Shown one piece after another: positions 1 to 10,100 of a DNA stretch of 10,536 nucleotides; position 1 is the stretch's first letter, and each line of letters starts with the position of its first letter. This DNA comes from Phoronis ovalis. Its lineage: Eukaryota > Phoronida > Phoronidae. Made by a program: the position numbers and the translations under genes. The DNA lies in contig JAOXYB010062646.1 in NCBI GenBank assembly GCA_028565635.1, forward strand, positions 1 to 10,536. Direction: 5' to 3'. The notes under the pieces are model-generated. The model saw nothing but the letters and a program-made list of their open reading frames with translations. It was not told the DNA's origin and did no database searches.

Positions 1-1
1 T

Positions 2-229
2 GCCCGCACTTTTTTCATGCTGGAACAGTTATTATTAGCTAAAAAAGGGAATTTCTTTAAAATAAACAATATTGAAATTTATCATGTGAAAGACGATACC
101 AATGCTGTGTATCCTATAGATAGAATAAACAGCAAAAATTGTTTCGTCATCGCAGAAGGTAGTGAGGCATCCTGCCAGTTTACTGTAATCAGCTTGATGG
201 GAAACCATAGTGTTAATTTATCTATATAA
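2..229 (+). CDS. Possible last coding exon of an unidentified convergent gene (5' partial)
   Basis: The frame is open from the window edge and ends in two consecutive TAA codons at 227-232. It gives 75 residues of mixed, coding-like composition, including a stretch reading NCFVIAEGSEASCQFTVISL. An internal ATG is at 17-19, but the frame is already open before it, so it need not be the start. A pyrimidine-rich run at 11-16 is followed by AG at 26-27, so the true exon could begin at about 28. I do not recognise a family, signal peptide or membrane segment. The stretch points towards VPS51, so the two genes would be tail to tail, about 0.9 kb between stops. It could be a chance open frame; the composition is the main support. 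Confidence 0.35.
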   Translation, partial: ARTFFMLEQLLLAKKGNFFKINNIEIYHVKDDTNAVYPIDRINSKNCFVIAEGSEASCQFTVISLMGNHSVNLSI

Positions 230-320
230 TAATTTCTAAAACATAATTTACCTTTTTTAATTTTTAAAAATACTCGTGTTGCTATAAAAACAGAAGTCAA
301 TTCCAAGGAATGCGAGACAT

Positions 321-373
321 GTTCTATCTAGGATATATGAAACTCTAAGAGTTTTATATATCCTAGGTTCTAT
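321..373. repeat. 39-bp near-perfect palindrome flanked by 7-bp direct repeats
   Basis: Bases 328-346 pair with 348-366 around a single central base (347). Eighteen of 19 positions are complementary; the exception, 39/355 counted in the 300s, is G opposite T, which would still pair in RNA from the plus strand. The heptamer GTTCTAT occurs immediately outside both arms, at 321-327 and 367-373. This layout resembles a tiny inverted-repeat insertion with a target-site duplication, or a transcript hairpin near a 3' end. I cannot assign it to a transposon family. Confidence 0.6.
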
Positions 374-812
374 TAACTGATGCAGTGAAATATTTTGCAA
401 TTATTTGTATAAAAAATCACTAACATTTATCTTGATGTTCAATGTGGAAATTGTATCAAGGAGACATATAATCAGGGTTCACAAGCTATGTGAAATAAAG
501 CTTAGCCAAGCACTACATTAGACTACTTAACTTTGCGAAGTAATGCTATGAAATCCCTTGGTAGAACTGGTAATAGCATGTGGTTTCAAATAACAATAGA
601 AAAAAGAGCTTCGTGTTGTTGCTACTTAAAAAGAATTAAAGCACAAATTTAACTCCTTTAAGCCTAGTGAGAATTTTAGAGACTTTGGGACCAAGTCCAA
701 CATTTTAAAATAATTATAAAAAGTATCGTTGATAAAAATATATTTTATGTTTAGGGTTCTTGATATGATGTGCAAACATGACAAGTATTCAGGCATATTC
801 TTTCAAGTTGTA

Positions 813-818
813 TTTAAT
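813..818 (-). promoter_or_regulatory. Candidate polyadenylation signal ATTAAA for VPS51
   Basis: I find no AATAAA on the minus strand between the VPS51 stop and about 340. ATTAAA, the commonest variant, is here, about 340 nt past the stop. Weaker AGTAAA variants occur at 1117-1122 (nearer the stop) and 927-932. Which is used cannot be told from sequence. Confidence 0.25.
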
Positions 819-864
819 TCTGATGCAATTATTATATATGTTTGTTACATATTGTATATATAGT

Positions 865-870
865 AATAAA
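865..870 (+). promoter_or_regulatory. Candidate polyadenylation signal AATAAA, plus strand
   Basis: A canonical AATAAA lies about 635 bp beyond the tandem stops at 227-232, in the right orientation for the putative convergent gene. In such AT-rich sequence the hexamer is expected by chance, so this is only a candidate. Confidence 0.25.
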
Positions 871-1155
871 TACCCAGAAGACTGAATTATAATTAACAAA
901 GTATTGCAAACATGTTTTCACGTTCATTTACTGAGTTACTGACATGCTACATATGTACTGTAGTCCAAATTAAAATTCTCATATAACACTGGGCTAGACA
1001 TCTTATTACTGCTGTCCTCTTGTGGATTGCATGTCAGTAGTAGGTAAAAGTAGATATCACACAATAGCCTTCTACTATGATTGTAACATAAGATAAGTTT
1101 AAATGTAATTAAAACATTTACTATTTTTACCATCTATTTTGTTTTTATGAGTGCA

Positions 1156-1185
1156 CTATCCTCGTTCACAGATCAATTCCACAAC
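1156..1185 (-). CDS. VPS51: VPS51 exon 21: terminal coding exon and stop
   Basis: Nine residues, VVELICERG, then TAG at 1156-1158. Human VPS51 ends VVEVICERG, so this tiny coding end is secure despite its length. The acceptor is AATTTTAG in phase 0. The 3' UTR continues leftward from 1155. Confidence 0.96.
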   Translation of the reverse strand, partial: VVELICERG

Positions 1186-4100
1186 CTAAAATTTAAAACA
1201 AATTTATTGACAATATAACACGTTGGTATATACAAGTATAAGTAGTGCTGCCATCTTCAGTAAAGGAATCTCACAGCAGTACAACCAGTTTACTACAAAT
1301 TATATTATATGTCATACAAAAAATGGCACAGTCAAACAAGAGCATGACAACTCCAACAGGATTATATTACTAGGCTTTAAAAGTAATACTAATGGATAAT
1401 AAACAAGGAGATGATCTTAAATAATTATAAATTTCCATGGAATATATCATTTATCATAAAAACTATATGAGTAAAATAAATGTGACATTGTAGATGACTT
1501 TTTAAAACCATAATCATCACGGGAATAACTATTACTTACACTTGGTTCCATGAGAACAGAGTCTAAACATCTATGTACTGTACTGCTAACTATCTCATCC
1601 AGTAAAACATGCACTAAACTGAAACAAAAACACTACTTTAAATTAAGTAACAAATATTTTCAAATCCATTACAGAGTTCTGACAGGGTTTAAATTGATAA
1701 CAGATGAGCCAAGATTTTATTAGACCATAATCCAGTATGGCTGCCATTTATACACTTTTTGAGATTGGTGTTCATGATACCAGTGATGCATATGCATATA
1801 ACACTGATCCATGTATGACAACAGAAGAGCACATGAAACATGTGAGAGAATCTGATTGGACAAGATTTGCCCAGGACCCATTCTAATGTTTTTATGCAAT
1901 ACTGTACTTTGCTGTCAATCTATCATGGTATGCATTTTTACTAGTAATCCATCAAGACCTTTGCATGGGTCGTAACAAGCTGTATTTTATATAATAATAA
2001 CAATTAAATGAGACTTCCTTAAACTTTCAATGACATGTTCATGTTAAAACATTGTAAATAGTGACAATAAATCTGAAACTTACTTTTCATCAGAGACAAA
2101 TCTCCATAAGTACAGCTGGAGATAATGGGTATCTACTTGAATCTGTTGAAGGCCATAGCGTCCAAAAGTTCGTAGCCGCACACATTCTAAAAATGTCTGA
2201 AAAAGATAAAATCAATAAACGTAACAGGAAAAGAAATGAAATGACTAATAGCGTAAGCAATTGCCATCTGGTGGAGAGATATTAATTTAACTTACTACTT
2301 TTTAGTCATCCTGACAAATTGGCATATTTTTTAGCGGGATATGGTATTTTCAAACAATTTTCTATTGAAAGCAATTGGAAAAATGAGCTACAAAGCTCAC
2401 AACAGGAGACTTACAGCAATACATGCATAAGTTCGAATTTATAGGGAAATGTGTAACTCTTGTTACAAAACATGGATAAAACAGCGTATTGTTTGTAGCC
2501 ACAAGCTTCCATATAATATTATATTGCTTATTACAGAATACCTTTAGGACTACAAATCAAATATATGGCCTTCTACATCTACAATAACATATTGACCTAC
2601 CTTCAAGCTAATTTTTATGATACCGGTTAGCACCGAAACTTTAGAGAATTCAACTGGACTGAAAATTTCAATTTTTTCTGAGAACAACTTCTGTATGTTA
2701 CTCATTAGGCTATTGTCAATACTGCAAAAAAGTAATCATCTCAAACATTAGTATTCAATATAAAAGTACGGTCATAGCTATATAAAGGACAGAATTACAA
2801 AATGTATCAAATACCTGATATTATCCATTATTTCTGCTCAACTAGTTACTGCACTGGTATGTGGCAAAATTAGCCTCTACATAAGGAAAGTGACTTCGAG
2901 CTTGCCTATTAATATCTAGTTTCCTTTATGTGTCAGATATCGACAGAATGCAGTGTTCTCTGTCAGCATATGACTCATTTCAAAGGTTTATGAATAGCCT
3001 ACAGTAATGACAGGTTTGACACACATCACATGATGCCCCAAAATCTTAGACGAAACATTTACTACCTTGGAGCATAAGACCACTGTCTCTGTTGCTGCTG
3101 CCTGGAGGCAACACTATAGCTTAAAGTCTTTTTACTAGAATCACTACTTCTTTCTTTTCTTATACCTTCTTCATACAACTGGCCAACCTATGTAAACAAA
3201 AGAAGAGAAATTTGTGACATCATAAAATAAATATACACAATACTTTTCTTTTATTTAATTTTGAATCTATTTCAATAGGGATGAGTCTAGTTTTAAGAAG
3301 TTAAATTTAAAGTGCCGCATTGTGGAGTACTCTAGTGGCAACAGATTAAATTCTTAGCATTAAAGTTGTGAACTTGAAGTATCTTCACCCTCTAATATAT
3401 TTGGATAATTATATGATGCAAACAGTTATATACTGTGATCAATTTTCATTATGTCCTCCTAGTCATAACAACAGGAATCATATCTTTTGTTCACCTGCGT
3501 ATCAGTGGCAGAAATGTCTTCTACAACTCTTTTCATGACAGCCCTCACATTTCTTGGTTCAATGGTGTTCAACCAGTCCCGAGTTTCTACACTTTTTCTT
3601 AACATCTGAAGTAAAAATTATTTTGTGATGTAAAACTCATGAATAACTTTATAAGCTTTGCTTAACCAAAACACACAATGTTCCAAACACCCAAATTTTA
3701 CAAACAATACAATCAGTACTTAACTCAAGTGTAACTGATCAATCTAGTACTTTTTCTACCAGATGGTACAAACTACCTCTCTTTGACACACACATAAAGC
3801 ACAAAAAATATTATAGGCTGTAAATGTGTGTACACAATTTCAAAAGTAGGGAGCGAATATGATTGTGATGCTTTCTCTACACAACAAGTTTAAAAGAAAA
3901 AGGCATTCAGTCATTATGAGTGTACAGTAAACTTCACTACAGTTACTGACAGAGTAAACAAATTAACTTAATCACTGTCTGAATACTTGTGCCAAGATAG
4001 TCACTGTACTATTGGGGCACCATACCTGAGATATGGTGAGTCCCTGAACTTTTACATAGTGGTCCAATAGTCGCTGCGCTGTTTGCCTGGCTTCTGTACA

Positions 4101-7100
4101 TAACTCTGAGATAGGGGTGATAGCTGCTTTATCTTCTACCATAAACTGTTCATCAGTTAAACTTAACTAATATGAAAGAAAAAAGAAGATAATGTGATAT
4201 AAGAAGCAATCCTAAACAAACAATTGTACAAAGTTCATGACATAAAGTGGCCATCAAGAAAGAATATGATTGTTTTCTATATTATCTTGAAATACTTGTC
4301 CAAAGTTATACAATGTAATAAAACAACCATGAAAACTGCAATTTACTGTTACTGAAAATACATATAAATTGCTGGTACTCAGCATTATTACTTGTACAGG
4401 GGCAGCGTACCATGAAATACATGTGCTAGTCTTAGTTAACTCATGTTCATACAGAAAATGTTTCATATCATGGGTGTGGGGTTTTTCTAAAAAATACCTT
4501 AAGTTGAAGTAACTTGAAATGAAGCAACCATCAATGGTTACAGATAGTAATACCGGCTACAAAACAGCAAGAAATGTCTTAATAGATATCACCTACTTAC
4601 CAAATAGCTAACTGTGGAATGTTCAAAGTCCAGACATAATCTTGACAACAGAAGAAGCAATGTCGGAGGGGCATTGCCTTTATCAGACGTTCCATCACAA
4701 AAATCCTAAAATAATCAGAAAACAGTTTTATAATAATAAAATATATAGCAAAACTAAAATCCCCGTCATCTATCAACCATTTAATTAAAAATCATAGATT
4801 GAAATATATTGCATAAAATTATACTTGTGCAACATTCATTTTTTGTTTTGAAGTAAACCTCTGACTGTGCACAAATTTGTAGATTAGAATATGCATTTAC
4901 TTCAGATCCTCAGTTATACAATTTTTTCATTTTTAAATTAAAGATAACATAATTTCATTTGTAATTAAAACTGAAAGTGTCATACATTGCATACGATGTA
5001 AACATGTCTCAAGTAGGCCACCATTAACAGCTCTCTGACATCTTGTTGGCAGAAGGGATTTCTGAAGTATACTTTCATAGCAAATGTAATATCTGATGCT
5101 ATAAATGCCTGAAATACAAGTAGTAAGGTGGAAATTATCAATAACTACAAAAATCACATGACATGTACTTCATTTGAAGTATGTTCCATGAATTTCTGAT
5201 CCATATCTACAACCGTTGACACTTTCAGAGTTTACTGGAACTTTCCCCTGCTGGCAATAAATCCTGAGTTATCAGGAATGAATTCAAAACTACTGCGCTT
5301 TAAATGGTTACTACTTTTAAGGAATTTCAAAATGACATTTTAGATCATGAAACTGATTTTAATTTCCCAATTTAAATAAGATGGTACCATTGGTTTTAAG
5401 GTGAGACAGCCATAGTTGGCAGTCTACTTCTTAAAGGCTCAGTTTAAAGGACATTAGACACGGCAGAGTGCTCAAATTAAGAAATCTCTATATTACCTGT
5501 AAATTTGACAGTACTGATTTCATCTGATCAACCATGGATGTGTGCATATTAGTCAATAAATCAGATAGGTTGTTGCTGTTTTCTTTTCCAACCAAACGAG
5601 GTGCTGCCAAATGCTGCCGTACATCAGTTAGGCAATCTATAATACAATAGTTAGGAGGATCAAGCAGCACTACAAGAACAGTTATGAACAAGAAGGCAGA
5701 ATAAGATCTATTCACTAATATTGATGTAATAATTATATGTTAGCAAGGGGTTAGGAATTGTTAATCAAGTTACTATTTATATTTAACACATTTTCAAATA
5801 TTTTTTTGTGTGCATCTCTAAGAAAGAAAAACAAAATGACAAGTGTCTCACTGAGGATAATGAACTTCTGTCTAAAGTTACTCTCGAACAAGTCGCGCAC
5901 AATTGTGATTTCATTTCATTTCAAATTAAACGTAAGGATTATAGTAGGTGGCACTGCGGGATATTGTGAGAAGTCTAATAACTCAAGATTGACAAATTCC
6001 AACAGTGATGAACATCTATCAAGTCACTGTGGTCATCATTTAGACTTAGAGCTTTTAATTAGACATTACTGATTACTTATTTTAAAAAAAATCTTATTAC
6101 TTTTATATTGTCTTAGAAACTTACATACCTGAAAAATGTTGTTTCAGAGTTTGTAAATAATGAGCTGCCCTATCCCTAGCAGCCTTGGATACAATGTCAG
6201 TACCAGCTCTAAAATGATACCACAAATCATTAGTTTACAATAATGAAGTACTCGCCCCAAGAGAAAATTTTAAAGCTACTATTATTTTGTACATCTCCAA
6301 ATGAAATTAGTTTCTATGACATAATGGTCCAAGTGGCTACTGATATAATTATGTAACAATAAAAGACTAGTGCCCAATTCAAAACTGAACATTTGTTAAT
6401 ATGAGTTGCATTTTTGGGGTAGGACACATTATTTTCAAATAAATTTTGGAAAATATGTCTACAAATTCCTGTTTCTTTTGTTTGTGACTATACTGTCGCC
6501 AATATAAATGTTTTGCAAAATTTCAGGGAGTAAGATATTGGAAAGTTAGTTTTGTAATGTTCTAGTAATAATCCTTCGTAGTTTTGTAAAGGAACATGGT
6601 ACACACCTTGAAAAGTCAGTATCTGGCAAAAGTTTATTCATAGCTTGTAAGCGCCTGTGAAACCTATCCAAAGCTCGAACCAAAATAGTATTATCCCCAG
6701 TTCCTCTCTGAAAAAAGAAGCCTCCAGAAGTAAGAAATGAAATATTTTTTTGTTCCCAAAATTAATTGATTTCCCAAAATGTTAATGCCACAGCCTTTAT
6801 TAATACACAATAGAGTCTGCATCATCAGAATGGTGAGTCAGAACTGTACTAGTAATAGATTCAGATGCAAAACAATTGATTCTAGTGTAAACACTACACT
6901 ATTGGACATGGAATAGTTTGCATTACTGAAAGAACTACAATTACTTGACATAATGGTTATAAAGCCTGCTCATTAAATACAACCTTTCATATGACAAGTA
7001 CCTCTAACTGGACTCTTTTCTGGACATATTCGAAATATTCTCCCATTAAAGAAATCACAAACTGCTGCAGTTTCTTTAAAGCCATTGCATCAAGTCCATC

Positions 7101-10100
7101 ACTATATCAAATAACATTTTACAAAATATTAACAACAACAATGTTATATACAGTTTAAATAAAACACGCAGAAATGGATGAACACTGTCTCTGCGAGATA
7201 AACAGGTTCTGCACATTTACACAGCGACTCAATTTAATGCCAGCATGAATAAGAAATGTTCCTGAAATGAACTTTTATGAGCTAAAGTGACCTATCCATT
7301 AATATTTATACTTATTTGACAGTGGGTACAGATCCAAGCCAGAAATGTTGCATAGTATATATGCCATGTATAATTATCTCTACTGCGATGAAGTAGTTTA
7401 CAGGCCTTCATGCCTTCAATAATTCATGGCATATAAGTAAAAATCAATAGTGAAACAAACTTATAAAAAATCCCTTTACCATGCCACAGTACACTAAACA
7501 CACAAAAGAAAACAAAATAAAAGAGAGATAATAGCATATCCATACACCTAAAACATGCCTTCAATTATTTTAGTTTACCTTGATACTAAAGTCTCCAAAG
7601 TGACTGGTCGTATGAATAAACTGCAAAGCCATGTTTTTAATATTAATACATTGAATTAAGCAGGGTGGTTAATCATAGTTCACAATACAGGCAGAATTCA
7701 AGGAATATAATACATATCAGGATAAAAATGACACAGAGTTTCAAAATGAGACCTTCTACTTACTCATCTGTCTGCCTGTTAAGGAACATGTCGTTATAAG
7801 CAGCAATCACCAGACAGATATTGCTCAGAAAACCATTGCAGCCCAAATCAACAAACTCTAACACATCCTGTAAACAACAATTTGAGAATGTCATTTATAA
7901 AGTATCATACAACATGATAATATATTTATGGCAACAGTGGTTGTGATGTGTTTAATTGTTTCTTTTTATCAAGCAAAATTATCTTGTAACAAATCATAAA
8001 TACATGGTTCTTTATATAAAGAAAGTTTAATGCAGGTTTAGTTTTAAAATGATTCCATAAACATCAATATCTATAAACAGCATAATTAGTAATTACTGTC
8101 ACTTATTCAGGTTTTAAGATCCTTTCAATAGTGCTTGAGAGATGGAAAGTCATAAGAACTGTTTTTATTTGTAAATTCACCCAGTTTATGTTAACGCACC
8201 ATTGGTGTATTAAGAAAAGCTTCTGCTGGTCTGTCCAAGTTCATAGGAGATTTAGAGACTTCCTTGACAGACGGTAGTTTTAACTGCTGGTCTAATTCAT
8301 TCAAATCATCGTTCATTTTATCTCTTGCACTAAATATTTAAAGCTATATCATGATAAAACATGTTTGAAGTAAATTTTATATTGTACCAAAGATCTTGTG
8401 ATAGTCTTTCTCAAAGAAGACAATGGCAGGTTCCATAACAGTACATGCAGTACTACATGGACTTTATAATAAGCCTGTTACAAATTCCTCAACCTCAAAC
8501 ATACACACAGACACAAATAACTGCATCCAAAAAACATCCCTAAAACAAACACATTAAAGTATTAAAATCAACAAGCTGTGCCTTAGTTCTGAAACTTATA
8601 TAAGAAAGTTTTGTGGTTGGCTGGCTACATTCCAATTATAGGTCATGAAAAGGTTCATATGTTTTCTTACTGTGCTAGATATTCATCACAGAGCTCCTCC
8701 ACTGGCTCATTCATATATTTACTTATAGTCTGTGCTCAGATTGTTTTCAGTAGATTGTTACTATTGTAATTATATGTTTATAAATTAAGATCTGGCTGTA
8801 TAGTATTACACATGAGCAGAAAAAAATATTTTGATACTGGGTAAAGACAATGATTATTTAATAAGTTTTACCAGAAAGGGACCAAGTTCAGTCTAGTTTA
8901 CTTACTGTGCTAGGTATTCATCACACAGCTCCTCTGCTGGCTCATTCAACTGCAGCAACAAGTCAATACATTCTGACAATTGCTTTGCACTTGACTGTAA
9001 CAGCACAATATTCGTAACATTCAGTTGAATCATTTTTCAAGAAACGGTGTTTATTTTACAATATTTATATTTATTTACATGAGAGAATTGGTTGGAGAAT
9101 ATTAAAAAAAAAATTGAGGTGCCTAGTGGCCCATCACCAGATGACAACATGGTACAAAATATACAACTACGAATTCATAACTTCCCCAAAAATGAATACA
9201 AAATATTCACATTGGAATCACAATATTACAAAACATCTGCAAGGCTATGGAGACTTAGATGTTTCTTTTTAAAAATGATATATCTTTTTGATACCTGTTT
9301 GTTCCTAAACTTCTCCTTTAATTTAGCTCTGAGTTCAGCTACTATAACATTACAATCTTCTTGAATGCCATGGAAGGAAGGCATATGCTGATACTGTTCC
9401 AAAACTATTCTTGCTTTCATATAATACCTGAACAGTTAACGTAATAACTCCAAAATATCGCATGAACACTAAGATATCATGGTGGAGCAAAGCATGGAAC
9501 TATTCCCATTAACTGGATTATTTATTAGATAAATCTTTGGAGAATGATGTTGACTTAGCAGGTAGAAACTGACACTGGTTACAAGTATTTAGTACATCCC
9601 TTATTGTTTATAAAGGAGTACATTACAAAGATTTATTATTTTAAAATGTCATCGCTTATACATGTAAGGTAATGAAATTGATGACTTGTAAATTACCTCA
9701 CTGCCTGGCTATAAGCTTCCACTTCTATACATTTTGTCAATCTTGATGGTAGCTCAAATAAAAATTGCAACTGGAATAGAAATGAATAAACTCCAAATAT
9801 TCAAAATTAAAACCGATTTTAAAAAAATGAGCAGTATTGTAAGCAACAAAGGCATTTAGCATCCAAAGTATGTTTAAAAAATAAGATCTATATACAATGT
9901 ACTACAGGCAGTTTTTTCTTCATAAATTCTAGCTGTTTTATCACATTTGACTATTACTTAATTTAGTAATTGAAAGTATTTACCTTTTTTAATAATGAAT
10001 GAACTCCTGATAACTTTGTGATTTGTTGTCTCCTATCCTGAAGAGTTCCACTAATTTTCCCACTAAATTCTGTTATAGTTTCCATGTTTGTAGCTAATCT

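Larger units (their letters stand above)
230..1155. other. Intergenic region with the facing 3' ends of two genes
   Basis: This stretch holds no open frame with convincing coding character on either strand. It should contain the 3' UTR of VPS51 (reading leftward from 1155) and, if the plus-strand frame at the left edge is real, that gene's 3' UTR too. It is AT-rich, and its one clear structural element is the palindrome at 328-366. Confidence 0.6.

Noticed and set aside
936-1133. Minus-strand 65-residue open frame just beyond the VPS51 stop
   Set aside because: It lies in the expected 3' UTR, has low-complexity, Leu/Ile/Tyr-rich composition, and no splice or homology support.
1786-1797. Perfect 12-bp palindrome ATGCATATGCAT, resembling octamer-type protein sites
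   Set aside because: Short AT-rich palindromes are common in such sequence and there is no second site or promoter context.
2061-2285. Plus-strand 74-residue open frame
   Set aside because: It is the shadow of VPS51 exon 19.
4254-4466. Minus-strand 70-residue open frame in intron 14-15
   Set aside because: Exons 14 and 15 join directly in phase 0 at conserved sequence, so there is no room for it in the protein, and nothing in it is recognisable.
4933-5157. Minus-strand 74-residue open frame
   Set aside because: It overlaps exon 13 in the wrong reading frame; the frame matching VPS51 is the one that joins exons 12 and 14 in phase.
9092-9364. Plus-strand 90-residue open frame across intron 4-5 and exon 4
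   Set aside because: Its second half is the antisense of the real exon 4, and the first half begins in a poly-A run of the intron without any recognisable motif.
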